A stretch of DNA of 64,000 bases, taken from NCBI RefSeq assembly GCF_000763385.1, contig NZ_JQFA01000004.1, positions 1,178,001 to 1,242,000 on the forward strand. The letters run 5' to 3'. Position 1 is the stretch's first letter. Every line of letters begins with the position of its first letter. The notes under the pieces are model-generated. The model was not told the origin of the DNA. It was given only the letters and a program-made list of their open reading frames with translations, and did no database searches. Made by a program: the position numbers and the translations under genes. The DNA is from Leptolyngbya sp. KIOST-1 (GTDB lineage Bacteria; Cyanobacteriota; Cyanobacteriia; Phormidesmidales; Phormidesmidaceae). Of the stretch, positions 1 through 8,474 are shown piece by piece.

Positions 1-2
1 GC

Positions 3-422
3 AACATGATCGGCTACGACACCGAAGCCTTTGCCATCTGCGACACCATGAACTACATCAAGCCCCCGGTGCACACCATTTGCATCGGTCAGGCCATGGG
101 GTCGGCGGCGGTGATTCTGGCGGCGGGTACCAAGGGTTACCGGGCCAGTTTGCCCCACGCCCGCATCGTGCTCAACCAGCCCCGCAGTGGGGCCCAGGGC
201 CAGGCCACCGACATCGAGATTCGGGCTAAGGAAGTGCTCGACAACAAGCGATCGATGATGGACATCCTCGCCAAGAGCACCGGCAAGAGCCTGGAGCAGG
301 TGATGCGCGACTCCGATCGCATGTTCTACATGAACCCCGAAGAAGCCAAGGAGTACGGCATTATTGACCGCGTGTTGGCCAGCCGCAAAGAGCTGCCAGC
401 CCCTGCCGGAGCTGGGGTCTAG
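3..422 (+). CDS. clpR: ClpR, non-catalytic Clp protease subunit (5' truncated)
   Basis: The reading frame is open to the window edge, so the N-terminus is missing. The visible 140 residues are ClpP-fold, but the region that normally carries the nucleophile reads CIGQAMGSAA, with Gly where ClpP has Ser. The catalytic His motif (IHQP) is LNQP here. Two of the three triad residues are therefore gone, the hallmark of cyanobacterial and chloroplast ClpR. In Synechococcus and Synechocystis clpR lies directly upstream of clpP3 and the two form the mixed ClpP3/R core that works with ClpC. The same order with a 110-bp gap is seen here. Confidence in the ClpR assignment is high. Confidence 0.9.
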   Translation, partial: NMIGYDTEAFAICDTMNYIKPPVHTICIGQAMGSAAVILAAGTKGYRASLPHARIVLNQPRSGAQGQATDIEIRAKEVLDNKRSMMDILAKSTGKSLEQVMRDSDRMFYMNPEEAKEYGIIDRVLASRKELPAPAGAGV

Positions 423-532
423 GGTTGACTCCAGGGGGCGCGATCGCCCCTGGTCCTGGCTCACCTGGTTCTGCCGTTTTCGTTTCAGGCAGGTTTCGTT
501 TTTAGGTTATTCGTTTTAGGTAAAAGAGCACT

Positions 533-1168
533 ATGCCCATCGGTACTCCCAAAGTCCCCTATCGTCTCCCCGGTAGCCAGTACTCCCAGTGGGTCGATAT
601 TTATACTCGCCTCAACCAGGAGCGAATTATCTTTCTCGGTCAGGAGGTGACCGACAGTCTGGCCAACTCCATTGTGGCGGCCATGCTGTACCTCGACTCC
701 GATGACAACAGCAAGCCCATCTACCTCTACATCAACTCCCCCGGCGGGTCGGTGACGGCGGGAATGGCCATCTACGACACCATGCAGTACATCAAGTCTG
801 ATGTGGTCACCATCTGCCTCGGCCTGGCCGCCTCTATGGGGGCGTTTTTGCTGGCGGCGGGCAGCAAGGGCAAGCGGGTGGCCCTGCCCCATTCGCGGAT
901 TATGATTCACCAGCCCATGGGCGGTACCGGACGGCAGCGCCTCCAGGCCAGCGACATTGCGATCGAGGCCAAGGAGATTCTGCGGGTGCGTCAAGAACTC
1001 AACGAAATGATGTCTCGCCACACCGGGCGTTCGATTGAACAAATTCAAAAGGACACCGACCGCGACTACTTCATGTCGGCCGAGGAGGCCGTGGCCTACG
1101 GTCTAATCGACCGGGTGATTGAGGAGCGCACCCAGGAACTGGCGACCTCGGTGCCCTCGACCATCTAA
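533..1168 (+). CDS. clpP3: ATP-dependent Clp protease proteolytic subunit ClpP3
   Basis: A 211-residue serine peptidase of family S14. The nucleophile lies in GLAASMGAF and the catalytic His in IMIHQP, and the C-terminal [11 protein letters not shown] is typical. The opening [14 protein letters not shown] matches cyanobacterial ClpP3 as I recall it. It is expected to form the active part of the ClpP3/R hetero-tetradecamer fed by ClpC in the cytoplasm. It lies just downstream of clpR on the same strand and is probably co-transcribed. The ATG at 533 is the only sensible start, as it coincides with the family N-terminus. Confidence 0.95.
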   Translation: MPIGTPKVPYRLPGSQYSQWVDIYTRLNQERIIFLGQEVTDSLANSIVAAMLYLDSDDNSKPIYLYINSPGGSVTAGMAIYDTMQYIKSDVVTICLGLAASMGAFLLAAGSKGKRVALPHSRIMIHQPMGGTGRQRLQASDIAIEAKEILRVRQELNEMMSRHTGRSIEQIQKDTDRDYFMSAEEAVAYGLIDRVIEERTQELATSVPSTI

Positions 1169-1243
1169 TTCGCTGCGCCATTTTCGTCCACAGTTGGCAG
1201 AATAGGGGCAGCACACGTACCTCTTGCTTAGAGTTGGCGAAAT

Positions 1244-1906
1244 ATGGCGCTGGCGCACTACTACCGCATCTTGGGTCTGAGAACCGGGGCCAGCTTTGGC
1301 GATGTCAAGCTGGCCTATCGCAATTTGGCCCGCCTCTACCACCCCGACACCAACCCGGGCGACCAGCTAGCCAAGGAAAAGTTTATTCAGGTCACCCAGG
1401 CCTACCAGGCCCTGGTGAATGCGCTGCCGCCCGAACCCGTCAAGGCCAGGCCCGCGCCCTCCCCCAGCCCGACTCCCGCCCCCCCAGCCGCTCCGCCCGT
1501 GTCACCCCCCGCTCCCCCGGTTCAGGCGGTGGAACCGGAGCAGCAGATCGAGCTGACGGTCAGCCCTACGCCAGGGGGCTCGGAGGCCGACCAGCAGCTC
1601 AAGGTGAACAGCTTCAAGCAGCTGCGATCGCTGCTCCAGGGGCAGCGCTTTCCCCGCGCGGTAGCCCTGGTGGAGGGGCTGGTGCAGCGCTTTCCCGAAG
1701 ACCCAGAAATTCGCCAGTGGCACGCCATTACCTACTACCGCTGGGGTCATGACCTGCTCAACAATGGCAACTTCAAAAAGGCCGAAGCCTGCCTGAAGAA
1801 GGCTCGCCGGGTAGACCCCCAAAACCGCTCGCTGCGGCAGGCGCTGCACCACGACTTTCAGCGCCTCGAGTATCTGCGGCAGCGGCCCCTGGCCCAGGCC
1901 CAGTAG
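1244..1906 (+). CDS. J-domain (DnaJ-like) protein with C-terminal TPR-like region
   Basis: A 220-residue protein. Residues about 5-60 form a J domain with the diagnostic HPD at 33-35 (LYHPDTNPG), which would stimulate an Hsp70/DnaK ATPase. Residues about 62-105 are a Pro/Ala/Ser linker. Residues about 120-215 are helical and look like degenerate TPR units (FPRAVALVEGLVQRFPED, GNFKKAEACLKKARRVDPQN). It lacks the Gly/Phe and zinc-finger regions of DnaJ, so it is a type III J protein, probably a specialised co-chaperone. It follows clpP3 by 75 bp on the same strand, which fits a proteostasis unit. The client is unknown. Confidence 0.85.
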   Translation: MALAHYYRILGLRTGASFGDVKLAYRNLARLYHPDTNPGDQLAKEKFIQVTQAYQALVNALPPEPVKARPAPSPSPTPAPPAAPPVSPPAPPVQAVEPEQQIELTVSPTPGGSEADQQLKVNSFKQLRSLLQGQRFPRAVALVEGLVQRFPEDPEIRQWHAITYYRWGHDLLNNGNFKKAEACLKKARRVDPQNRSLRQALHHDFQRLEYLRQRPLAQAQ

Positions 1907-1915
1907 GGTCTGCCG

Positions 1916-2995
1916 CTACCTCTCTAACGCTTGAATAATGCTCTCAAACCACTGCTCAAATCGAGCGGCCAGGGCGTCGAGGGAATAGTCAGTTTCGGCC
2001 TGGCGGCGGCAGGCCTGGCGATCTAGCTGGTCAATCCGGGCGATCGCCGTTGCCAGCCCCGGCACGTCGTCTGGCGGCACCAGCCAGCCCGTCACTCCCG
2101 GCTGCACAATTTCGGCGGGGCCGCCCCGCGCGTAGGCAATTACCGGCACGCCGCAGGCCAGCGCCTCGATCGCCACGTTGCCAAAGGCCTCTACCCAGCG
2201 GGGCGTCATTACCAGGGCGCGGCATTGGCGCAGCACCTGCTGGAGTTCGGCGGTGGGCAAAAAGCCCAGGTAGCAGTCGGCGGCCTCAGGGAAGCGATCG
2301 CAGAGCCGCTGCCAGTAGTTGGCATCCTCCAGCTTGCCCAAAATTTTGAGCGGCACCTGGGCCATAGCGGCGGCTTCCAGGGCGTCCTCTAGCCCTTTTT
2401 CGGGAGAAATACGCCCCATCCAGGCGAGGGCCTCCCCAGGGGAAGCGCAAAAGTCGTACTGGGCTAAATCGATGGCGCTGCCCAGAATTACAAAGGTGTT
2501 GGCCACCCCAAAGGTGTCGGCCTGGGTGCGGGTGTAGGCCCCCAGCCGCCCTGGAAACTGCCGCGCCACCTGACGAATGGCCTCATCCATCGCCTCGCTG
2601 AGGGACCCCATGGTGACAAAGTGAGCCACCGGCGTGTCAAAGAACTCGCTCAGGTAGAAGGGCAGCCAGTCGTAGGCCAGGTTGACGATCAAATCAAACT
2701 CGCCCTGGTGCTGCCGGGCGTAGCGCCACAGGTTGCCCAGCACGCTGTCCCCAGGCAGCGTGATCGGGGTGTTGCGCCCCTGGGTGTGGGCCGTGGGCTG
2801 GAGCTGCCCGGCGACTTCCACTACGGGCACACCGGCCAGAGCAGACCCCTCCGGAGCCGCCACCGTGACCCGGTGCCCTCGCGCCCTTAGCCCCTGGCAC
2901 AGGTTCTGCAAGGTCAGCTCCACGCCGCCCCCCAGGCCAGACCCCAGCGGCCCGACGGGAGTTGAGATCAGGAGTAGGCGACGGGTCGTGGGCAT
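1916..2995 (-). CDS. Glycosyltransferase family 4 (GT-B fold)
   Basis: A 359-residue GT-B glycosyltransferase. The N-terminal half begins with a Rossmann strand and Gly-rich loop (LLISTPVGPLGSGLGGGVELTL). The C-terminal half carries the donor-binding region AWMGRISPEKGLEDAL and the conserved WVEAFGNVAIEALACGVPVIAYARGGPAE segment, with the Glu of the EX7E motif. It would transfer a sugar from a nucleotide-sugar donor, but donor and acceptor cannot be told. It converges on the J-domain gene with only 9 bp between the stops and faces away from the other genes as a single unit. Confidence 0.85.
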   Translation of the reverse strand: MPTTRRLLLISTPVGPLGSGLGGGVELTLQNLCQGLRARGHRVTVAAPEGSALAGVPVVEVAGQLQPTAHTQGRNTPITLPGDSVLGNLWRYARQHQGEFDLIVNLAYDWLPFYLSEFFDTPVAHFVTMGSLSEAMDEAIRQVARQFPGRLGAYTRTQADTFGVANTFVILGSAIDLAQYDFCASPGEALAWMGRISPEKGLEDALEAAAMAQVPLKILGKLEDANYWQRLCDRFPEAADCYLGFLPTAELQQVLRQCRALVMTPRWVEAFGNVAIEALACGVPVIAYARGGPAEIVQPGVTGWLVPPDDVPGLATAIARIDQLDRQACRRQAETDYSLDALAARFEQWFESIIQALER

Positions 2996-3057
2996 GGGCG
3001 TGGGCTGGTGTAGAAGGGCGGCGTGGGCGAAGGGCAGATCAGCCGGTCAAATCGAGG

Positions 3058-4368
3058 TCAGCTGGGCGGAATGCGATGGCTTTCTGGGGTCGGTTGCGAG
3101 CGATCGCCATCGTAGGTCGATTCCAGAACGGCGGGTTCGCTGGGGTAGGGAGCTGTAGGAATGCGGTTGAGCTGGGCTAAGGCCCACTGGGCCGTTTCCT
3201 GCACGCCGGGGTCCGCGTCCTGCGCCGCATGGGTCAGCATAGCGCTCAGCTGCACCACCGTATCGGTGATCCGGGTCAGATCGCGGATGGCGTTTTTGCG
3301 GACCTCGGGGCTGGAGTCCTGCAGCCCCAGGGCGAGGGCGCGGTGCATGGGCTTGAGGCTGCGGCTGCTGATTTCAGCCAGGGCCGCCAGAATCAGGCTT
3401 TTCTCCTGGGAATCGGCCTCCAGAAGCCGGTTGATCAGGGGCTGAATCGCATTGGAATGCCCCCGCTGGCCCAGTTCCCAAATGGCCTGACGACGCACTG
3501 AGCCATCGGCGCTGACCAGGTCCTGCACCAGCGAATCGACAATGTCTCCGGTGCTGAGGCGGGTGGTCGCCTCCAGGGGCAGATCGGCCCTGGCCGAAGC
3601 GGTGGGCTGGGGATCGGGTGAAGCGGAGCGATCGCCGCCGTCGGTTGTGCCCAGGTCGCTAGGGGCAGGGGCCCCATGCTGTGGCAGCGAGCCCACGGCT
3701 GGCGATCGCGTTTTGCCTTTCCCCAGCCACCGCCAACCCCCCAGGCAGCCAACCAGGGCCAGGCCCCCCAGCAGCCACCAGCTCAGACGCCCTGCTTGGC
3801 TGGGGACAGCCTCTGGGTTGGCGTCAGTCAGCTCAGGGGCATCCTCAGCAGGCTCAGGGGTAGATGCGGGGGTTTCCTCGGGGGCCGCTGCCGCCGTGGG
3901 CAACAGCACGGGGGGCTCGGGGGTGGTCGTGTCTACCGGGGTGAGCAGTTGAGGCGTGCTCATGCGCTCCCAGGTCGCCTGGTCGAGAGCTCCCGTAGCG
4001 GGTAGCCCGGCTCTGGTTTGAAAGGCCGCGATCGCAGCCTCCATCGCCTCCCCATAGCGCCCGTCCACCGGTCCCTGGTAAAGGCCCAGCAGCCGCATCT
4101 GCCGCTGGAGCATTGTCACCTCGTTGCCCTCGGCACCGGGTACCAGCAGCAAGGGGTTCGGTGCGGCGGTATCCGACTGAACGGGGACAGGGGCCTGGGC
4201 CAGCAAATCTGCGGTCAGGATGCCCTGGTTTGGCCAGGGGCTGCTCCACGACCAGGCCGGAGACACTTTCCCCGTCCAGGCCGACAGCCCCACAGTCAGG
4301 GCCAGGGCCAATGCACGACTGCCGCTGCGGCCACGCCGACTTGGTGGCAATAGGGTTCTAATGTTCAT
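3058..4368 (-). CDS. Peptidoglycan-binding / HEAT-repeat membrane protein
   Basis: A 436-residue protein with an unusual domain order. Residues 1-40 resemble a signal or anchor segment preceded by Arg residues. Residues about 81-136 form a PG_binding_1 domain (LQRQMRLLGLYQGPVDGRYG, FQTRAGLPATGALD). A Pro/Glu/Ala linker leads to a membrane helix at about 196-216 (WWLLGGLALVGCLGGW). Residues about 273-402 are HEAT-like repeats (SVRRQAIWELGQRG, PEVRKNAIRDLTRI, PGVQETAQWALAQL). The topology would put a murein-binding module outside and a HEAT scaffold in the cytoplasm. Function is unknown. Confidence 0.7.
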   Translation of the reverse strand: MNIRTLLPPSRRGRSGSRALALALTVGLSAWTGKVSPAWSWSSPWPNQGILTADLLAQAPVPVQSDTAAPNPLLLVPGAEGNEVTMLQRQMRLLGLYQGPVDGRYGEAMEAAIAAFQTRAGLPATGALDQATWERMSTPQLLTPVDTTTPEPPVLLPTAAAAPEETPASTPEPAEDAPELTDANPEAVPSQAGRLSWWLLGGLALVGCLGGWRWLGKGKTRSPAVGSLPQHGAPAPSDLGTTDGGDRSASPDPQPTASARADLPLEATTRLSTGDIVDSLVQDLVSADGSVRRQAIWELGQRGHSNAIQPLINRLLEADSQEKSLILAALAEISSRSLKPMHRALALGLQDSSPEVRKNAIRDLTRITDTVVQLSAMLTHAAQDADPGVQETAQWALAQLNRIPTAPYPSEPAVLESTYDGDRSQPTPESHRIPPS

Positions 4369-4460
4369 AACGGCCCATAGCTGGCGGCGAAGATTACCCA
4401 GTGCAGATGCCCCTAAAGTAACTTACCCCGCTGGGGATGACCCACGCACCCAGTCACGCC

Positions 4461-5465
4461 TTAGTCCGTCTCCACCGAAGAGGCCCCCGTCCCGTAGTTC
4501 AGCATCCACTGCCGCAGTTTTTGGGTCAGGCCATCCCGCTGGTTGATCAGGTAAATGCTGATCAGGGTAAAGCTCACCCCCAGCCACTGCAGCGAACTCA
4601 GGGTTTCGGCCAAAAACAGGTTGCCAAACAGCAGCGCAAATACCGGGGTCAAAAAGGTGAGGGCGCTGAGGCTGGTGAGGTTGCCCTGGGCGGCCAGAAA
4701 GAAGAAGATCCCGTAGGCCAGGGCGCTGCCAAACAGGGTCGAGTAGGCGATCGCGCCCCAGTCAAACCCGGTCAGCCCCTGCCAGGGCTGCACTTCCCCC
4801 AGAGCCGAGAGGCCGAATAGCGGCAGGCCGCCCAGCACCATGTGCCAGCCCGTCGCCACTACCGGGTCGGCGTGACGGCACACGTAGCGAATCAAAATCG
4901 TGCCCGTCGCCATCGACAGCGCCGCCAGCAGCATCAGCCACTCGCCCCCCTGAAGCAGGGTATTGAGGGCCGTGCCCCCGGTTAGCCAGGTAATGTCGCC
5001 CTGAAAAAGAGAAAAAATCCACTCGTCGGGCAGGCCCAGCAGACTGATGCCCGCGATCCCCCAGAGCAGGCCAAGCCAGCCCAGGGCACCGATGTGCTCG
5101 CCAAACAGGCCCCGCGCCATGACCGCCACCGCCAGGGGCTGGGAGTCGATCATCACCGAGCCCAGACCGGCCCCGGTGCGCTGCAGCCCCGCCGCCAGAA
5201 AGCCCTGAAAAAGGGTGCCATCGACCAGGGCAAAGAGCGCTATCCACAGCCAGCCCCGCCGGCTGATGGCCTGGGTTCGTCCCAGGCAAAGGCTGGCCAG
5301 CAGCACCACCGCCCCAGCCGGCACCAGACGCATCCCGGCCATGAAGAAGGGAGTGGTGTGGGGCATGGCCCCCTTCATCGCTACCATGGCGGTGCCCCAC
5401 AAAAAGAACGGGGCAATCAGCACAATCGGGTTACGGGTGGCGGTGGAGGGGGGAGCAGAATCCAT
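4461..5465 (-). CDS. EamA/DMT-superfamily transporter
   Basis: A 334-residue polytopic membrane protein with about ten hydrophobic helices and two EamA repeats, beginning NPIVLIAPFFLWGTAMVAMKG and ending SLQWLGVSFTLISIYLINQR. DMT proteins of this kind export amino acids or other metabolites, and the sequence does not reveal the substrate. The two-repeat length (about 300 residues) is normal for the family. It is a single gene, divergent from sppA, with no obvious Shine-Dalgarno sequence in front of the ATG. Confidence 0.85.
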   Translation of the reverse strand: MDSAPPSTATRNPIVLIAPFFLWGTAMVAMKGAMPHTTPFFMAGMRLVPAGAVVLLASLCLGRTQAISRRGWLWIALFALVDGTLFQGFLAAGLQRTGAGLGSVMIDSQPLAVAVMARGLFGEHIGALGWLGLLWGIAGISLLGLPDEWIFSLFQGDITWLTGGTALNTLLQGGEWLMLLAALSMATGTILIRYVCRHADPVVATGWHMVLGGLPLFGLSALGEVQPWQGLTGFDWGAIAYSTLFGSALAYGIFFFLAAQGNLTSLSALTFLTPVFALLFGNLFLAETLSSLQWLGVSFTLISIYLINQRDGLTQKLRQWMLNYGTGASSVETD

Positions 5466-5742
5466 AGGGGGAGGGAAAGGAGGGTAAAGCGTTGACCTGG
5501 GGCCGTGGTTAAGCTGTCTTCCAAAGGGCGATCGCGGCGATCAGGCGTTGACCAAAGTTTTCTTTAAGGAATGTTAACGCAGTTTGGGCCTGGGTGCGGT
5601 CAGTTCCCCCCGCGCCAGGGGCAGCGCAAAACGCCCCTGGCGCGGGCCGGGGTGGTTTTGGCTACAATTGAAAGCTAGCCTCAAGTCCCCCAGGGGTTGG
5701 CTACTGTTTACTCTTCACTTCGTTTGGTTGGTTTTTACCCCT

Positions 5743-6606
5743 ATGGTTTGGCCGTTTCCGCCCCGTTTTCGCAAGTCCATTGCCCGCATTGAGGTCACCG
5801 GCGTAATTGCCGCCGCCACCCGCAAGCGCGTGCTCGAAGCGCTCAAAGAGATTGAAGAAAAGCGCTTTCCAGCGCTGCTGCTGCGCATCGACAGCCCCGG
5901 CGGCACCGTAGGCGACTCCCAGGAGATCTACACCGCCCTGCAGCGGCTCAAGGACAAGCTCAAAATTGTCGCCAGCTTTGGCAATATCTCCGCCTCGGGT
6001 GGGGTCTACATCGGCATGGGGGCCGACCAGATCATGGCCAACCCCGGCACCATTACCGGCAGCATTGGCGTCATCTTACGGGGCAATAACCTGGAGCGCC
6101 TGCTCGACCGGGTGGGGGTGTCGTTTAAGGTGATCAAGTCTGGCCCCTACAAGGATATTCTGGCCTTCGATCGCGAGCTGACCGACTCCGAAAAAGGCAT
6201 TCTGCAGGAGCTGATCGACGTCAGCTACGGGCAGTTTGTCAAAACCGTGGCCGAGGCCCGCCGCCTCAGCGAAGACACTGTTCGCAGCTTTGCCGACGGG
6301 CGCATTTTTACCGGCGAACAGGCCCTGCAGCTGGGGGTGGTCGATCGCCTGGGCAGTGAAGACGAGGCCCGTCGCTGGGCCGCTGAACTGGTGGGCCTCG
6401 ACCCCGAAAAAACCGAGTGCATCACCTTTGAGGAGAAAAAACCGCTGCTGAAGCGGCTGGTGCCCGGCAACAGCAATGTCGGGCTGGTCGATGCTGCTGG
6501 CCTGCCCTACCCCCAACTGGCCGTGCCCGCCCTCAACGCCACCCTGGAGTGGCTGGAGTTTGAGCGCTCCACCAGCGGCCTGCCCCTGTGGCTGTATCGC
6601 CCCTAA
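5743..6606 (+). CDS. sppA: Signal peptide peptidase SppA (protease IV, short form)
   Basis: A 287-residue family S49 protease that degrades released signal peptides and, in cyanobacteria, has been linked to light-stress proteolysis. The Ser nucleophile is in GNISASGGVYIG and the general-base Lys in KSGPYKDI, the single-domain arrangement. The start at 5743 (MVWPFPPRFRKSIARIEVTG) matches the usual N-terminus. The frame stays open a further 53 codons upstream to 5584 and includes a hydrophobic stretch just before this Met, so a longer membrane-anchored form cannot be excluded. The stop codon lies inside the first unit of a tandem repeat array. Confidence 0.9.
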   Translation: MVWPFPPRFRKSIARIEVTGVIAAATRKRVLEALKEIEEKRFPALLLRIDSPGGTVGDSQEIYTALQRLKDKLKIVASFGNISASGGVYIGMGADQIMANPGTITGSIGVILRGNNLERLLDRVGVSFKVIKSGPYKDILAFDRELTDSEKGILQELIDVSYGQFVKTVAEARRLSEDTVRSFADGRIFTGEQALQLGVVDRLGSEDEARRWAAELVGLDPEKTECITFEEKKPLLKRLVPGNSNVGLVDAAGLPYPQLAVPALNATLEWLEFERSTSGLPLWLYRP

Positions 6607-6717
6607 GGGGCGTGCTTGACTAACCCTAAGGGGCGTGCTTGATCAACCCTGAGGGGCGTAGGGTGATCAACCCTGAGGGGCGTGCTTGATTAACCCTTAG
6701 GTGTGCCGCTGAATCAA
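6601..6717. repeat. Five-copy 23-24 bp tandem repeat after sppA
   Basis: Five consecutive units start CCCTAAGG or a close variant and end TNAA: 6601-6623, 6624-6646, 6647-6670, 6671-6693 and 6694-6717. The first two are nearly identical and the last is the most diverged. The TAA of sppA is part of unit 1, so the array has grown directly on the 3' end of the gene. Confidence 0.9.
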
Positions 6718-6843
6718 CCCCCAGGGCAGGGGGCAGATCTCTGGCCTGGTAGGATTAAGCGGTAAAATGCAGTCAATTCTCTGCCCTAGCCATTCGTAGC
6801 GATGCTGCTGGGGCTTTGAAGAATGACCTTTGGAGGTTTCAGC

Positions 6844-7221
6844 GTGGACTGGCGAGTGTGGGCAATTCGAGGAGCAGTGACGGTACCAGAAAACACCGAG
6901 GGGGCGATGCGGGAGGCGGTGACTGAACTGATCGATGCCCTCGAAGAGCGAAACCAACTGGACCCCAGCTGCATCATCAGCGCCACCTTTTCGGTCACCC
7001 GCGACCTGGATGCGGTGTTCCCCGCCGCGATCGCCCGCCAGCGCCCCCAGTGGGACAACGTCGCCCTGCTGGATGTCCAGCACATGCATGTGGAGGGCAG
7101 CCTGCCCTGCTGCATTCGCATTCTCATGCACGTACAGCTTCCCGCCCTCCACGACAAAATTCACCACGTCTACCTGCGCGGTGCCCGTGATCTGCGCCCC
7201 GACCTGGTCGTAACCGGTTAA
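6844..7221 (+). CDS. aroH: Chorismate mutase, AroH class
   Basis: A 125-residue monofunctional chorismate mutase of the trimeric AroH fold, converting chorismate to prephenate for Phe/Tyr synthesis. The family signatures are WAIRGAVTVPENT at the N-terminus, SATFSVTRDLDAVFPA in the middle and HVYLRGARDLRPDL at the C-terminus, including the active-site Arg residues. I choose the GTG at 6844. A strong GGAGG lies at 6832-6836 with a 7-nt spacer, and the family normally starts just before WxVRAIRGA. The ATG at 6823 would add seven unsupported residues and overlap that ribosome site. Confidence 0.92.
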   Translation: MDWRVWAIRGAVTVPENTEGAMREAVTELIDALEERNQLDPSCIISATFSVTRDLDAVFPAAIARQRPQWDNVALLDVQHMHVEGSLPCCIRILMHVQLPALHDKIHHVYLRGARDLRPDLVVTG

Positions 7222-7225
7222 ACAG

Positions 7226-7259
7226 CCGTTAGGGGCACAGCTGGCTGTGCCCCTAACGG
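7226..7259. terminator. Hairpin between convergent aroH and crtR
   Basis: A perfect 15-bp stem (CCGTTAGGGGCACAG with its complement) closes a CTGG loop five bases after the aroH stop, between two convergent genes. There is no U tract, but position and symmetry suit a bidirectional terminator. Confidence 0.6.
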
Positions 7260-7279
7260 AATGTAGGCCCGACCCAGAA

Positions 7280-8167
7280 TCAGTGCCGCTTCAGGCGAAT
7301 GCCCAAAAACAAGTCGTAGAGAAACCCGAAGAAATCTTTCATCTGGAGCAGCCCCAGAGACTGGGGCGACCCTTTTTCGTCGAGCAACGGCTGCATCACT
7401 TCGTAGGTGGGCTTGTACTTGTACCAGGGCACCGAGGGCCACAGGTGGTGCACCAGGTGGTAGTTCTGGCCCATGATCAGCAGGTTGAGAATGGGGCTGG
7501 GGTAGACCCGGGCATTCTTCCAGCGATCGCGCTCCTGAAAGGGCCGATGGGGCAGGTAGTCAAAAAACAAACCCAGGGCAATGCCCACCACCAGGGCGGG
7601 CGAAAACCAGTAGTTGAAGATATAGCCCAGAAAGTCAAAGCGCCAGGCCGTAAAGACCAGCAGACCCACGGCAAAGCGGCCCAAAAACCACTCCAGCAGC
7701 TCCAAGTTGCGCCAGAGGCGACGCTTAAAGAAATAGATTTCGTGGTAGAAAAAACGGGCCGCAATCAGCCACAGTGGTCCGCCTGTGGAGACAAAATGGT
7801 CGGGATCGTTTTCGGGATCGTTGACGTGAGCGTGGTGCTGTAGATGCACCCGCGTGAAGACCGGAAACGAAAACCCCAAGATTAGGGCGCTACCGTGCCC
7901 CAGCAGGGCATTGATAGTCCGATTGCGGTGAGCCGAGTTGTGGCTGGCGTCGTGAATCACTGTCCCTGACAGGTGCAGAGATAGCACATTCATCAAAAAG
8001 ACGCACCAGCTGGCCCAGTGCCAACAAAAATAGCCCACCGTAGACAGACTAATCAGTCCAACGGAGGCTACAAACATGAGAGTATTGGGACTCAGCCCAC
8101 CCTCCGTTTTCAGGAGGTCGGGGGGGACCGTTCTTCGAATCGTCAGGGGCTCAGCTGCCGCCGACAT
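7280..8167 (-). CDS. crtR: Beta-carotene hydroxylase CrtR
   Basis: A 295-residue integral membrane di-iron hydroxylase of the fatty-acid-desaturase superfamily. It hydroxylates the beta-ionone rings to give zeaxanthin and takes part in myxoxanthophyll synthesis in thylakoid or cytoplasmic membranes. The His clusters are visible as HDASHNSAH, HLQHHAHVND and YHLVHH. The stretch ENDPDHFVSTGGPLWLIA and the C-terminal MKDFFGFLYDLFLGIR match cyanobacterial CrtR rather than a lipid desaturase. GGAG lies about 9 nt before the ATG. A weak promoter-like pair sits upstream. Confidence 0.9.
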   Translation of the reverse strand: MSAAAEPLTIRRTVPPDLLKTEGGLSPNTLMFVASVGLISLSTVGYFCWHWASWCVFLMNVLSLHLSGTVIHDASHNSAHRNRTINALLGHGSALILGFSFPVFTRVHLQHHAHVNDPENDPDHFVSTGGPLWLIAARFFYHEIYFFKRRLWRNLELLEWFLGRFAVGLLVFTAWRFDFLGYIFNYWFSPALVVGIALGLFFDYLPHRPFQERDRWKNARVYPSPILNLLIMGQNYHLVHHLWPSVPWYKYKPTYEVMQPLLDEKGSPQSLGLLQMKDFFGFLYDLFLGIRLKRH

Positions 8168-8198
8168 GTTGCATCGCTCCTACACCAGTGTTTTCGGT

Positions 8199-8227
8199 AG
8201 TATACGTTACGACGCAGTAATAATAAA
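8199..8227 (-). promoter_or_regulatory. Possible sigma-70-type promoter of crtR
   Basis: On the minus strand TATACT (8199-8204) is preceded by TTTATT (8222-8227) with 17-bp spacing, about 30 bp upstream of the crtR ATG. The -10 is good and the -35 is poor. Confidence 0.3.
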
Positions 8228-8474
8228 GTTTTGTGACACCAGCTCAGGCTTCCGGGTTCCAGCAGCAGGAGGCAGGACCAAAAGAGCGATACCTGTCCGC
8301 CTTTTTTGTTCTGTGGCGCATCCTCCGTAAAAACGCTGAGATTCTTGCTGGTTTTGGGGTTAAGCGTTAAGCCCCTCGGCATTCGTGCTACTATCCCTGT
8401 GCTTTACAGCTACCAGCCTGCGGGGTCAACCGGGGGTTTTCAGGGTAGCGTTTTACTCTCAGTAGAGGTCGTCT
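8228..8474. other. Intergenic region between divergent crtR and pyk
   Basis: About 250 bp of upstream sequence shared by two divergent genes. I see no ORF with support and no riboswitch-like structure. A TACTAT at 8388-8393 could be a pyk -10 element, but no matching -35 is obvious. Confidence 0.4.
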
